A stretch of DNA of 33,138 bases. Source: an uncultured Eubacteriales bacterium (GTDB lineage: Bacteria; Bacillota; Clostridia; Lachnospirales; CAG-274). How positions within the stretch are numbered: the stretch's first letter is position 1; each line of letters opens with the position of its first letter. Of the stretch, positions 7,815-15,824 are shown in pieces. Location of the stretch: contig CASFCZ010000050.1 in the NCBI GenBank assembly GCA_949293325.1, positions 1-33,138 on the forward strand, read 5' to 3'. The translations under genes and the position numbers were made by a program. The notes beneath the pieces are model-generated. The model saw only the letters and a list, made by a program, of their open reading frames with translations. It did not search any database and was not told the origin of the DNA.

Positions 7815-9902
7815 ATGAGCGCAAAGAAAAATCTGGTTATTGTGGAGTCACCTGCAAAGGCTAAGACTCTTAAAAAGTTTTTAGGCAGTAATTATAAGAT
7901 AGAGGCATCTGTAGGTCATGTAAGGGATCTGCCAAAAAGTGAGCTGGGTATAGATGTGGAACATGACTTTGAGCCTAAGTATATTACTATCAGAGGTAAG
8001 GGAGAGCTCCTTGCAAAGCTGCGCAAGGAGGTTAAGTCAGCTGATAAGGTTTATCTTGCAACTGACCCTGACCGTGAGGGGGAGGCTATAAGCTGGCATC
8101 TTATGTATGCCCTTAAGCTGGATGATAAAAAGGCAAGTCGTATTACTTTTAATGAAATTACTAAAAATGCGGTAAAAAAGAGCATTAAAGAGGCAAGGGG
8201 CATAGATATGAACCTTGTAGATGCTCAGCAGGCAAGGCGTGAACTGGACAGAATAGTAGGTTATAAAATCAGTCCTTTTCTCTGGAAAAAGGTGAAAAAA
8301 GGCTTAAGTGCGGGACGTGTACAGTCCGTTGCCCTTTCCCTTATATGCGACCGTGAAGAAGAAATAGATAACTTTATTCCAAAGGAATACTGGACCATAG
8401 ATGCGGAGTTTTTAACGGACAAAAATAAGTCAGTTAAGGCAAAATTCTACGGGGAAGGCAAAAAAAAGCTGGAGCTTAGCAATAAGGAAGAAGTGGATAA
8501 GGTCCTTTCTGGGGTAGAGGGTAAGGAATTTGTTGTTTCTGCCGTTAAGCGTGGCAGTCGTGTAAAAAATCCCGTTCCACCCTTTACTACAAGTACCATG
8601 CAGCAGGAGGCATCAAAGCTCCTTGGCTTTGCTGCACAAAAGACCATGCGTATTGCTCAGCAGCTCTATGAGGGCGTTGACGTAGCAGGTGAGGGCACAG
8701 TGGGACTTGTATCCTATATCCGTACCGACTCGGTTCGTATTGCCGATGAGGCCTATGAGGATGCAAAGTCATTTATCCTTAACAAATATGGTGAAAATTA
8801 TGTTAAGGAAAGAAAACAATATACTACGGATAAAAGGGCTCAGGATGCCCATGAGGCTATAAGACCTACCCTTGCTTCCCGTGTTCCCGATGATATAAAG
8901 GAAAGCCTTTCCAGGGATCAGTACAGGCTTTACAAGCTTATATGGGAGCGCTTTATAGCAAGTCAGATGCCCCAGGCACAGTATACCACCATCTCAGCAA
9001 ACATTGAGGCAGGGGACTATACTTTCAGGGCTTCAGGCTCTACACTTGTATTTGACGGTTATCTTTCCGTATATAAAAAGAATGAGGAAAAGGAGGAGGA
9101 CTCCTCCATGCCTCAGATAATGGACGGGGATGTGCTTAAGGCTAAGGCTATAACCCCTCAGCAGCACTTTACCCAGCCACCTTCAAGGTATACTGAGGCA
9201 ATGCTTATTAAGACCCTTGAGGAGATAGGCGTCGGAAGACCAAGTACCTATGCACCTACTATAGGTACCATACAGGCAAGAAACTATGTTACCAAGGAGG
9301 ATAAGCTCTTTTATACCACAGAGCTTGGTGAGGTGGTCAATAAGATAATTACCACAAACTTTGGTGAGATAATCAATACTGATTTTACTGCCGATATGGA
9401 AAATGCCCTTGATAAGGTGGAGTCAGGTGAACTTGAATGGAAGCAGGTATTGAGGAATTTCTATCCATTGCTTAAGGACCTTATTGAAAAGGCTGAAAAT
9501 AATGTTGAAAATGTAAAAATAGAGGATGAGGTCACAGATGTAGTCTGTGAGGAATGTGGCAGAAATATGGTTATCAAGTACGGAAGATACGGTAAGTTCC
9601 TTGCTTGTCCTGGTTTTCCTGAGTGCCGCAACACAAAGCCCCTTTATGAAGATACGGGAGTTAAGTGCCCTCTTTGCGGAGGCAAAGTCTATATTAAAAA
9701 GACGAAAAAGGGCAGAAAGTACTACGGGTGTGAAAATAATCCTGAGTGCAGTCTTATGCTTTGGGACAGACCAACAGGGGAAAAATGTCCTAAATGCGGT
9801 TCGGTTCTTGTAATAAAGGGTACTAAAAACAAGCGTATTGTGTGTACTAACGGAGAATGCGGATATTCTGTCCAGGCTCCTGCCGAAGATGATCAGGACT
9901 GA
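7815..9902 (+). CDS. topA: DNA topoisomerase I (type IA)
   Basis: Relaxes negatively supercoiled DNA through a transient 5'-phosphotyrosine link. The 695-residue product has an N-terminal Toprim domain (VESPAKAKTLKKFLG and the acidic motif DPDREGEA), the catalytic tyrosine in SYIRTDS, and three C-terminal four-cysteine zinc ribbons (CEECGR...CPGFPEC, CPLCGG...CENNPEC, CPKCGS...CTNGEC). The start is taken as the ATG at 7815, 6 bases after AAGGGGAG; a GTG at 7809 overlaps that ribosome-binding site and is unlikely. The dprA-topA-codY order is well conserved in Firmicutes. The gap to dprA is 53 bases with no clear terminator. Confidence 0.97.
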   Translation: MSAKKNLVIVESPAKAKTLKKFLGSNYKIEASVGHVRDLPKSELGIDVEHDFEPKYITIRGKGELLAKLRKEVKSADKVYLATDPDREGEAISWHLMYALKLDDKKASRITFNEITKNAVKKSIKEARGIDMNLVDAQQARRELDRIVGYKISPFLWKKVKKGLSAGRVQSVALSLICDREEEIDNFIPKEYWTIDAEFLTDKNKSVKAKFYGEGKKKLELSNKEEVDKVLSGVEGKEFVVSAVKRGSRVKNPVPPFTTSTMQQEASKLLGFAAQKTMRIAQQLYEGVDVAGEGTVGLVSYIRTDSVRIADEAYEDAKSFILNKYGENYVKERKQYTTDKRAQDAHEAIRPTLASRVPDDIKESLSRDQYRLYKLIWERFIASQMPQAQYTTISANIEAGDYTFRASGSTLVFDGYLSVYKKNEEKEEDSSMPQIMDGDVLKAKAITPQQHFTQPPSRYTEAMLIKTLEEIGVGRPSTYAPTIGTIQARNYVTKEDKLFYTTELGEVVNKIITTNFGEIINTDFTADMENALDKVESGELEWKQVLRNFYPLLKDLIEKAENNVENVKIEDEVTDVVCEECGRNMVIKYGRYGKFLACPGFPECRNTKPLYEDTGVKCPLCGGKVYIKKTKKGRKYYGCENNPECSLMLWDRPTGEKCPKCGSVLVIKGTKNKRIVCTNGECGYSVQAPAEDDQD

Positions 9903-9925
9903 TTTTTGGTATTTAAGGGGTAAGT

Positions 9926-10690
9926 ATGACTGATTTGGATGTTTTGATAGGAATATACAGGGATATTGTATCCCACAATAAAGATGGCAGGCAAAGTGTG
10001 GAGCTGATAATTGAAAGACTCTGCTCAGATCTGCATGCAGGAGTGGCTGTCATTGATAGGGATGGCAGGGTAGTAAGACTTCTTTTACAGGATAGATTTA
10101 ATCCCTTTGACAGAAGGGAAGGGGATGCCCTTGATATTGTCCTTGCAGAGCAGCTTAATGACTTAAGGGAGGACATACTTAATGTATCCATGGATGCTGT
10201 TGCAGTAAGGACTTCCCCTAAAAATATGTTAAAAAATTACAAGGTAAGTATATTTTTGCTGGAGGCACTGGGTGAACGCTACGGCAGTTTAGTGGTATTT
10301 GTCAGAGGGACAGAACTGACCTCACATCAGGTCAGCCTTAGCAACTACGCAGCCACCCTTATCAGCCTTATTGTAATGGAAAAGTACAGCCGTGAAAGCT
10401 TTGAACGAAAGCATAAACTGGAGGATGTCAGGGCGGTGTGTGAAACGTTGTCCTATTCGGAGCTTATGGCAGCGGTAAGTATATTTGCTCAGCTCAAGGG
10501 GGATGAGGGTCTTATTGTTGCAAGCCGTATTGCAGACAGCGAGGGGATAACCCGTTCTGTCATAGTAAATGCTATAAGGAAGCTGGAGGGAGCAGGCATC
10601 ATAGAGTCCCGCTCACTTGGTATGAAGGGTACCTATATAAAGGTCCTTAACGAGTATTTTGCTAAGGAAATGCTGAAAATTAAAAAATAA
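9926..10690 (+). CDS. codY: GTP/branched-chain-amino-acid-sensing global repressor CodY
   Basis: Global transcription factor that in Gram-positive bacteria senses GTP and isoleucine/valine/leucine and represses nutrient-acquisition and stationary-phase genes. It has 254 residues (B. subtilis CodY has 259). The C-terminal part is almost diagnostic: LSYSELMAAVSIF, then ASRIADSEGITRSVIVNAIR (helix-turn-helix, about 199-218), then IESRSLGMKGTYIKVLN. The N-terminal GAF-like sensor (about 1-155) is far more divergent, so conservation of effector specificity cannot be judged from sequence alone. It lies 23 bases after topA. No clear CodY box (AATTTTCWGAAAATT-like) was noticed in the promoters read here. 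Confidence 0.93.
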   Translation: MTDLDVLIGIYRDIVSHNKDGRQSVELIIERLCSDLHAGVAVIDRDGRVVRLLLQDRFNPFDRREGDALDIVLAEQLNDLREDILNVSMDAVAVRTSPKNMLKNYKVSIFLLEALGERYGSLVVFVRGTELTSHQVSLSNYAATLISLIVMEKYSRESFERKHKLEDVRAVCETLSYSELMAAVSIFAQLKGDEGLIVASRIADSEGITRSVIVNAIRKLEGAGIIESRSLGMKGTYIKVLNEYFAKEMLKIKK

Positions 10691-10702
10691 TGTATTTGGG
10701 TA

Positions 10703-10731
10703 TTGAAAAGTTTTGTAAAAATTGATAGCAT
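10703..10731 (+). promoter_or_regulatory. Possible promoter of the DUF402 gene
   Basis: TTGAAA (10703-10708) and TAGCAT (10726-10731) with a 17-base spacer, in the 56-base gap after codY. The -10 element matches weakly, so this is tentative. Confidence 0.3.
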
Positions 10732-10746
10732 AATGAGGTAAGGGTT

Positions 10747-11217
10747 ATGGATAGGGTTAAACTTTACAGGAGAAGATTTATTCCTGATGAGAAAATTCTG
10801 CTTAAGGATGATATTATTGTCAGTCTTGATGAGGATAGGTTGGTAACAAGGTGGAATGTGCTTACAAAGCGTCACGATTTCACCCATGGTACAAGCTGTT
10901 ATTTCTTTAAACAGGGCTGGAAGATAAGCAGATTTTTAAATGACAGGGATGAGCTTGTATACTGGTACTGTGATATTATTGAGCCTGTGTTTGATTCTGA
11001 GGATAATTCCTATACTCTTAATGATCTTCTGATAGACGTTATTATCTATCCCGACGGTAGGGTGGAAGTGGTGGATATTGATGAGGTTGCCATTGCTCTC
11101 AGGGATAATATAATATCGAAGGAACTTGTAATCAAGGCACTTCAAAGGCTGGACAGCCTGCTGAAGGTGATTTATTCAGGGTACTTTGAAAGTTATTGTA
11201 AATATGCGGAGGTATAG
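10747..11217 (+). CDS. DUF402 domain protein (possible nucleoside di-/triphosphatase)
   Basis: A 156-residue protein of the DUF402/FomD-like barrel family. Family-typical elements are visible: GWKISRFLNDRDELVYWYCDI in the centre, followed by the acidic block LNDLLIDVIIYPDGRVEVVDIDE. Some Gram-positive members (NtdP-type) hydrolyse nucleoside tri- and diphosphates, and others act on RNA or in antibiotic biosynthesis, so the substrate is not assigned here. The N-terminal basic stretch (MDRVKLYRRRFIPDEKI) and the C-terminal helix are also typical of short members. The start ATG has only a moderate ribosome-binding site (GAGGTAAGG). The radC-like gene begins 5 bases after the stop, which suggests co-translation. 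Confidence 0.75.
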   Translation: MDRVKLYRRRFIPDEKILLKDDIIVSLDEDRLVTRWNVLTKRHDFTHGTSCYFFKQGWKISRFLNDRDELVYWYCDIIEPVFDSEDNSYTLNDLLIDVIIYPDGRVEVVDIDEVAIALRDNIISKELVIKALQRLDSLLKVIYSGYFESYCKYAEV

Positions 11218-11222
11218 CGTTA

Positions 11223-11921
11223 ATGGCAGTTTCCGACAATGTTCATGCAGGACATCGCAAAAGGTTAAGGCAAAGATTTATTAATGATGGCAATCTGAAT
11301 AATTTTCAAAGTCATGAGGTTCTGGAACTTCTCCTTTTCTATGCACTGCCAAGACGTGATACAAATGCCCTTGCCCATAAGATTATCAATAAATACGGTT
11401 CCCTTAAGCGGGTATTTGAAATGCCTGCGGAGGAACTTATAAATAACAGGGATCTTACGGAAAATGCAGCTGTTCTGCTTAGTCTGATAAAGCAGGTGGC
11501 AAAGGATTACATACTTAGTGAAACAGAGAGCAGATTGAAAATCAGGAGTAAAAATGATGCTGCGGGTATAGTTGAGCCTCTGCTTGCACACAGAATAAAC
11601 GAGGCGTTTTGCATTATATGCCTTGACGCCAATCAGAATGTTATCAATATTGAGTGTTTTGAAGAGGGAGAGCCGGGTTATACGGATATAGATGTGGACA
11701 GGGTGATAGCCAAGGTGGTGGAGCATAAGGCCGCCTTTGCAATTATAGCCCACAACCATCCTAACGGCACATACAGCCCTTCAAGCGATGACATATCTAC
11801 TACTAATGTAATCAGGAGAGCTCTGAGCATGGCTAACGTGACACTTATGGATCATCTTATAGTATGTGGTGACAGAAGTTACAGCCTGGCTCAAAACAGA
11901 ATGTGCAATCTTAGATATTAA
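11223..11921 (+). CDS. radC: RadC family JAB/MPN (JAMM) domain protein
   Basis: Member of the RadC/YeeS family (UPF0758). Despite the name, a DNA-repair role is not established for the family. The 232 residues show an N-terminal helix-hairpin-helix-like region (about 10-100, HRKRLRQRFI and LPRRDTNALAHKII) and a C-terminal JAMM metal-binding motif: H177, H179 and D190 in HNHPNGTYSPSSDD, which matches HxHx(10)D. The ATG is preceded by GGAGGT near the end of the DUF402 gene. This is a stand-alone chromosomal copy with housekeeping neighbours rather than one within a mobile element. Confidence 0.9.
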   Translation: MAVSDNVHAGHRKRLRQRFINDGNLNNFQSHEVLELLLFYALPRRDTNALAHKIINKYGSLKRVFEMPAEELINNRDLTENAAVLLSLIKQVAKDYILSETESRLKIRSKNDAAGIVEPLLAHRINEAFCIICLDANQNVINIECFEEGEPGYTDIDVDRVIAKVVEHKAAFAIIAHNHPNGTYSPSSDDISTTNVIRRALSMANVTLMDHLIVCGDRSYSLAQNRMCNLRY

Positions 11922-11939
11922 GGAAGGGAGTATTATTAT

Positions 11940-12140
11940 ATGAAGAAACTTGTAAGGACAAAGGGCGGAGTTTTCGCCGGAGTATGCGGCGGAATTGCTC
12001 AGTATCTGGGTATAGACGTAACTGTTGTAAGGCTTATCTGGGTGGTAGGCTCCATAGTTCTGGGAGCAGGTTTTCTTGGACTTGTTATCTATATTATATG
12101 CGCACTTATAATACCGCTTGAGGATGATATAATCGACTGA
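11940..12140 (+). CDS. PspC domain membrane protein
   Basis: A 66-residue protein that is essentially a single PspC domain: the start KKLVRTKGGVFAGVCGGIAQ is the family hallmark, followed by YLGIDVTVVRLIWV and a hydrophobic helix (about residues 38-60) ending in acidic residues. PspC in proteobacteria takes part in the phage-shock envelope-stress response. Short Gram-positive PspC-only proteins are common and mostly uncharacterised. The ribosome-binding site AAGGAAGGGAG is good. It lies 18 bases after radC, so it probably shares that transcript. Confidence 0.88.
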   Translation: MKKLVRTKGGVFAGVCGGIAQYLGIDVTVVRLIWVVGSIVLGAGFLGLVIYIICALIIPLEDDIID

Positions 12141-12190
12141 TGGCGTTGGGATATGCTTTATAATGCACTTTTAAGGAGGATATATTCATT

Positions 12191-13573
12191 ATGGAAAAAA
12201 CAATGGAAAAAATTGTTGCCTTAGCAAAGTCAAGGGGATTTGTGTATCCCGGTTCGGAGATATACGGTGGCCTTGCAAATACATGGGACTATGGTCCTTT
12301 AGGCGTAGAGCTTAAAAACAATGTTAAAAAGGCATGGTGGAAGAAGTTTGTTCAGGAAAGCCCATATAATGTAGGCGTGGACTGTGCTATACTTATGAAC
12401 CCTCAGGTGTGGGTGGCAAGTGGCCATGTGGGAGGTTTCAATGACCCTCTTATGGACTGTAAGGAATGTCATGAGCGTTTCAGAGCTGATAATATCATTG
12501 AAGATTATAATAAGGCAAACGGTATTGAAGGCAATGCTGACGGCTGGACCAATGATGAAATGAAGGCTTATATTGAGGAAAATAATATTCCTTGCCCAAG
12601 CTGCGGAGCTCATAACTTTACGGACATCAGACAGTTTAATCTTATGTTCAAGACCCATGCAGGCGTTACCGAAGATGAGAAAAATGTTGTTTACATGCGT
12701 CCCGAAACTGCACAGGGTATATTTGTAAACTTTAAAAATGTACAGAGAACCACAAGGAAGAAGATACCTTTTGGTATAGGTCAGATCGGTAAGTCATTCA
12801 GAAACGAAATAACTCCCGGTAACTTTACTTTCAGAACAAGAGAGTTTGAGCAGATGGAGCTTGAGTTTTTCTGTAAGCCCGGTACAGAGCTTGAATGGTT
12901 CTCTTACTGGAAGGATTATTGCCGCAACTGGCTTTTAAGCCTGAATATAAATGAAAAGAATATTGTAATGCGTGACCATGAGCAGGCAGAGCTTGCACAT
13001 TACAGTAACGCCACTACGGATATAGAGTTTATGTTCCCATTTGGTAAGGGTGAGCTTTGGGGTATTGCCTCAAGAACTGACTTTGACCTTAAGGCACATG
13101 CCAGCCATTCTGGAGAGGCTATGGAATACTTCGATGCTGCTACCAATGAGAAGTATGTTCCATATTGTATTGAGCCTTCCCTTGGTGCAGACAGAGTTAC
13201 CCTTGCATTCCTCTGTGAGGCTTATGATGAGGAGGAACTTGAGGGCGGCGACAGCAGATGCGTACTTCATTTCCATCCTGCCCTTGCGCCTGTTAAGGCA
13301 GCAATACTTCCTCTTTCCAAAAAGCTTAATGAGCCTGCAATGGAGATATATACTGACCTTTGCAAGTATTTTAACTGTGAGTTTGATGATGCCCAGAGTA
13401 TAGGTAAGCGTTACCGCCGTCAGGATGAGATAGGTACTCCTGTATGTATCACATATGACTTTGACTCAGCTGAAGATGGCTGTGTAACAGTACGTGACAG
13501 GGATACAATGAAGCAGGAAAGAATAGCTATTTCAGCACTTAAGGACTATATTCTTGCAAAAATTGAATTTTAA
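12191..13573 (+). CDS. glyQS: Glycyl-tRNA synthetase (single-chain, alpha2 type)
   Basis: Charges tRNA-Gly in the cytoplasm. The 460-residue protein is the single-chain class II GlyRS, not the two-gene alpha/beta form. Visible: [24 protein letters not shown] at the N terminus, class II motif 2 region [14 protein letters not shown], motif 3 region ending in [14 protein letters not shown], and a C-terminal anticodon-binding domain (from about 365). Two CxxC pairs (CKECHERF and CPSCGA) look like a zinc site in the insertion. Ribosome-binding site AAGGAGGAT precedes the ATG. A -10-like TATAAT occurs at 12159-12164 but without a clear -35. No T-box leader fits in the 50-base upstream gap. Confidence 0.97.
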   Translation: MEKTMEKIVALAKSRGFVYPGSEIYGGLANTWDYGPLGVELKNNVKKAWWKKFVQESPYNVGVDCAILMNPQVWVASGHVGGFNDPLMDCKECHERFRADNIIEDYNKANGIEGNADGWTNDEMKAYIEENNIPCPSCGAHNFTDIRQFNLMFKTHAGVTEDEKNVVYMRPETAQGIFVNFKNVQRTTRKKIPFGIGQIGKSFRNEITPGNFTFRTREFEQMELEFFCKPGTELEWFSYWKDYCRNWLLSLNINEKNIVMRDHEQAELAHYSNATTDIEFMFPFGKGELWGIASRTDFDLKAHASHSGEAMEYFDAATNEKYVPYCIEPSLGADRVTLAFLCEAYDEEELEGGDSRCVLHFHPALAPVKAAILPLSKKLNEPAMEIYTDLCKYFNCEFDDAQSIGKRYRRQDEIGTPVCITYDFDSAEDGCVTVRDRDTMKQERIAISALKDYILAKIEF

Positions 13574-13595
13574 TTAAAAAAAAGTAAAAAAAGTG

Positions 13596-13624
13596 TTGAC
13601 AAAGTAAAAAAATAATGTTAATAT
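13596..13624 (+). promoter_or_regulatory. Promoter of the leader hairpin and tRNA-Lys
   Basis: A perfect -35 TTGACA (13596-13601), 17-base spacer and TAATAT (13619-13624). Transcription should start near 13630, at or next to the first base of the outer stem of the leader hairpin. Confidence 0.85.
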
Positions 13625-13628
13625 ATTT

Positions 13629-13695
13629 CTTGCGTTCGACGAAAGGCGTAGTCAGATAAGCCCGGTAGCTTATGATATTGCCTTTCAGACGCAGG
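13629..13695 (+). ncRNA. Three-tier hairpin leader upstream of tRNA-Lys (unassigned structured RNA)
   Basis: The sequence folds into a rod with nested stems: CTTGCGT (13629-13635) with ACGCAGG (13689-13695), then GAAAGGC (13641-13647) with GCCTTTC (13680-13686), then ATAAGC (13656-13661) with GCTTAT (13668-13673) around the loop CCGGTA. Asymmetric internal loops separate the tiers. It begins where the strong promoter should start transcription and ends 7 bases before the tRNA. I do not match it to a riboswitch class I know. It may be a processed tRNA 5' leader or an independent small RNA. Confidence 0.4.
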
Positions 13696-13702
13696 AATAT
13701 AT

Positions 13703-13775
13703 GCGCGATTAGCTCAGTTGGTAGAGCAGGTGACTCTTAATCACAAGGTCCGGGGTTCGAGCCCCCGATCGCGCA
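13703..13775 (+). tRNA. tRNA-Lys (anticodon CTT)
   Basis: A complete cloverleaf of 73 bases. The 7-bp acceptor stem is GCGCGAT/ATCGCGC, the D stem GCTC/GAGC, the anticodon loop CTCTTAA (anticodon CTT, reading AAG), the T stem CGGGG/CCCCG with loop TTCGAGC, and the discriminator is A73, as expected for lysine. The CCA end is not encoded (the next bases are CTG). The anticodon stem has one non-Watson-Crick pair at its top (G27-A43). It is followed by its own terminator, so it is a single-tRNA transcript with a structured leader. Confidence 0.95.
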
Positions 13776-13784
13776 CTGAAAAGG

Positions 13785-13813
13785 CGGGTCTGCTGAGCGG
13801 ACTCGTTTTTTTT
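13785..13813 (+). terminator. Rho-independent terminator after tRNA-Lys
   Basis: Nine-bp stem CGGGTCTGC (13785-13793) with GCGGACTCG (13797-13805), including two G-T pairs, a 3-base loop TGA, then eight T. It begins 9 bases after the tRNA. Confidence 0.85.
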
Positions 13814-13832
13814 GCAAATAATAAAAAAAAGC

Positions 13833-13861
13833 TTGCAATGATGCTGTATATGTGATAAAAT
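13833..13861 (+). promoter_or_regulatory. Promoter of rpsB-tsf
   Basis: TTGCAA (13833-13838), 17-base spacer, TAAAAT (13856-13861) with an extended -10 TGA just before it. Transcription would start near 13868, giving a leader of about 100 bases before rpsB. Confidence 0.7.
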
Positions 13862-13875
13862 ACAAACGTTGCAAT

Positions 13876-13962
13876 GACACACGCAGGTAGTTTTGGTAAG
13901 CTGTGCCGCTTGTTAAGCGGTTCTTGTCATAAACCTGCGGAGGTATAACAAATTTAAGGAGG
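13876..13962 (+). promoter_or_regulatory. Structured rpsB leader (candidate S2 autoregulatory element)
   Basis: The leader folds with CGCAGGT (13882-13888) pairing to ACCTGCG (13933-13939), enclosing a hairpin CCGCTT (13906-13911) with AAGCGG (13915-13920). GACA (13876-13879), outside the long stem, can pair with TGTC (13925-13928) inside it, which would form a pseudoknot. A GGAGGT (13939-13944) directly follows the stem, and the true ribosome-binding site AAGGAGGA lies downstream. S2 represses its own operon through the leader in gamma-proteobacteria; applying this here is inference from position and foldability. Confidence 0.45.
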
Positions 13963-13970
13963 ACGAAATA

Positions 13971-14702
13971 ATGGGTGTTATTTCAATGAAGCAATTACTT
14001 GAAGCAGGTGTTCACTTCGGTCATCAGACAAGAAGATGGAACCCTAAGATGAAGGAGTATATCTTCGCCGAGAGAAATGGTATCTACATCATTGATCTTC
14101 AGAAGACCGTTAAGAAGGTTGAGGAGGCTTACGAGGCTGTTTCCAACATTGTTAAGGATGGCGGTACAGTACTTTTTGTAGGTACAAAGAAGCAGGCTCA
14201 GGATTCTATTAAGGAAGAGGCTCTCAGATGCGGTATGTACTATGTAAATGAGAGATGGCTTGGCGGTATGCTCACTAACTTTGAGACAGTTAAGACAAGA
14301 ATTAAGAGATTAAAAGAGCTTGATGCTATGGTTGAGGATGGTACAATGGATGTTCTTCCTAAGAAGGAAGTTGCCAAGCTTATGCACGAGAAGGAAAAGC
14401 TTGACAAGAATATCGGTGGTATCAAGGAGATGGACAGGATTCCTGATTGTATGTTCATCGTTGACCCACGTAAGGAGCACATTGCAGTACTTGAGGCTCA
14501 GAGCCTTGGTATCCCTACAGTGGCTATCGTTGATACAAACTGTGATCCTGAGGAAATCGATTATGTTATCCCAGGCAACGACGATGCTATTCGTGCCGTA
14601 AAGCTTATTGCAGGCAGAATTGCAGATGCTGTTGTTGAGTCAAAGCAGGGCGAGGCACAGGACGTTGCTTCCGAGGCTGAGGCTGAAAGCGTAGAAGAAT
14701 AA
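13971..14702 (+). CDS. rpsB: 30S ribosomal protein S2
   Basis: Small-subunit protein on the back of the 30S head-body junction; it interacts with S1-type factors and the Shine-Dalgarno region. The 243 residues start [20 protein letters not shown], the typical bacterial S2 opening, and include [34 protein letters not shown] and the central [11 protein letters not shown] block. The C-terminal tail is acidic (EAEAESVEE). A strong ribosome-binding site (AAGGAGGA) lies 8 bases upstream. Codon choice is more biased than in the neighbours (AAG and CTT dominate), as expected for high expression. It is followed by tsf, the near-universal order. Confidence 0.98.
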   Translation: MGVISMKQLLEAGVHFGHQTRRWNPKMKEYIFAERNGIYIIDLQKTVKKVEEAYEAVSNIVKDGGTVLFVGTKKQAQDSIKEEALRCGMYYVNERWLGGMLTNFETVKTRIKRLKELDAMVEDGTMDVLPKKEVAKLMHEKEKLDKNIGGIKEMDRIPDCMFIVDPRKEHIAVLEAQSLGIPTVAIVDTNCDPEEIDYVIPGNDDAIRAVKLIAGRIADAVVESKQGEAQDVASEAEAESVEE

Positions 14703-14717
14703 TATATATGCTGTATT

Positions 14718-14748
14718 AAGGCTTCAGCTCAAAAAGCTGGAGCCTTTT
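14718..14748 (+). terminator. Intercistronic hairpin between rpsB and tsf (attenuator)
   Basis: Twelve-bp stem AAGGCTTCAGCT (14718-14729) with AGCTGGAGCCTT (14735-14746), loop of 5 bases, only about four T at the end. The short T-run suggests partial termination, which would set a lower level of tsf than rpsB, or an mRNA-stabilising hairpin. Confidence 0.6.
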
Positions 14749-14787
14749 AATGAGATAAGGTAATTAATAAACGGAGGTAAATTTATT

Positions 14788-15723
14788 ATGGCTGTTACTG
14801 CTGCTTTAATTAAGGAACTTAGAGGTATGACAGGCGTTGGTATGAGCGACTGTAAGGCTGCCCTTGTTGAAACAGACGGCGATCTTGAAAAGGCTGTTGA
14901 AGTCCTCAGAAAGAAGGGTATGGCTAAGGCTGAAAAGAAGGCTGGTCGTATTGCTGCTGAGGGTTTAAGCTATGTATATATAACAGAGGATGGCAAGGCT
15001 GCTGCAGCTGTTGAGGTAAACAGCGAAACAGACTTTGTTGCAAAGAACGATGTATTCAAGAGCTTTGTTGAAAGTGTAGCAAAGCAGGTTATCAGCTCTG
15101 ATGCTGCTGATATGGATACATTTATGTCAGAGGCTTGGATTGAGGATCCTGAGAAGACTGTTAAGGAAGCTCTTGTTGAGAAGATTTCAGTTATCGGTGA
15201 AAACCTTACTATCAGAAGGTTTAAGAAGTTTGTTGCAAGCGATGACAGCGTTTTCGTATCTTACCTTCATGCAGGCGGTAAGGTTGCTGTTATGCTTGAA
15301 TTCTCCTCAGATGTAAATAATGATGCACTTATCGAAGCTGGTAAGAATGTATGTATGCAGATTGCTGCAATGAGCCCTAAGTTTGTTCGCAGAGAGGAGA
15401 TCCCAGCAGAGTTCCTTGCTAAGGAAAGGGAGATCTTAACTGAGCAGGCTAAGGCTGATCCTAAGAATGCAAGCAAGCCTGAAAATATCGTTGAGAAGAT
15501 GATTGAGGGCCGTATCAATAAGGAACTTAAGGAATTCTGCCTTGTTGATCAGCAGTATGTTAAGGATGAGGATATGACCGTTGGCAAGTACATTGAAAGT
15601 GTTGCTAAGGAAATCGGCGGTAAGGTATCCATCAAGCAGTTTGTTCGCTATGAAACAGGCGAAGGTATTGAAAAGAAGGAAGAGGATTTTGCAGCAGAGG
15701 TTGCTAAGGCAATGGAAGGCTGA
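14788..15723 (+). CDS. tsf: Translation elongation factor Ts
   Basis: Guanine-nucleotide exchange factor that recycles EF-Tu. The 311 residues start with a UBA-like domain (TAALIKELRGMTGVGMSDCK, where the TGxGMxDCK motif is the EF-Ts hallmark) and the core signature EVNSETDFVAKND, which contains the TDF motif that inserts into EF-Tu. It is longer than E. coli EF-Ts (283), with the extra length in the C-terminal half and a charged tail (EGIEKKEEDFAAEVAKAM). A good ribosome-binding site (GGAGG) precedes the ATG. It follows rpsB with an attenuator-like hairpin between them. Confidence 0.98.
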   Translation: MAVTAALIKELRGMTGVGMSDCKAALVETDGDLEKAVEVLRKKGMAKAEKKAGRIAAEGLSYVYITEDGKAAAAVEVNSETDFVAKNDVFKSFVESVAKQVISSDAADMDTFMSEAWIEDPEKTVKEALVEKISVIGENLTIRRFKKFVASDDSVFVSYLHAGGKVAVMLEFSSDVNNDALIEAGKNVCMQIAAMSPKFVRREEIPAEFLAKEREILTEQAKADPKNASKPENIVEKMIEGRINKELKEFCLVDQQYVKDEDMTVGKYIESVAKEIGGKVSIKQFVRYETGEGIEKKEEDFAAEVAKAMEG

Positions 15724-15746
15724 TTGTCCTGCCCTTTAAAAATTGC

Positions 15747-15775
15747 TTGACTGACATAAGGTTTTTCTATATAAT
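15747..15775 (+). promoter_or_regulatory. Promoter of rpmH-rnpA block
   Basis: TTGACT (15747-15752), 17-base spacer and a perfect TATAAT (15770-15775), 50 bases before rpmH. It is the strongest-looking promoter in the window, in keeping with ribosomal-protein expression. Confidence 0.85.
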
Positions 15776-15824
15776 AGAAATAGTGTTTTAGTAATTAAAG
15801 CTATACGAAGGAGGTGCTTTAATA

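Noticed and set aside
11265-11759. - strand frame of 164 codons opposite radC
   Set aside because: The + strand encodes a full JAMM motif; the antisense product has no recognisable features.
12141-12190. T-box riboswitch upstream of glyQS
   Set aside because: The gap is 50 bases, far too short for a T-box, and no T-box signature or terminator is present.
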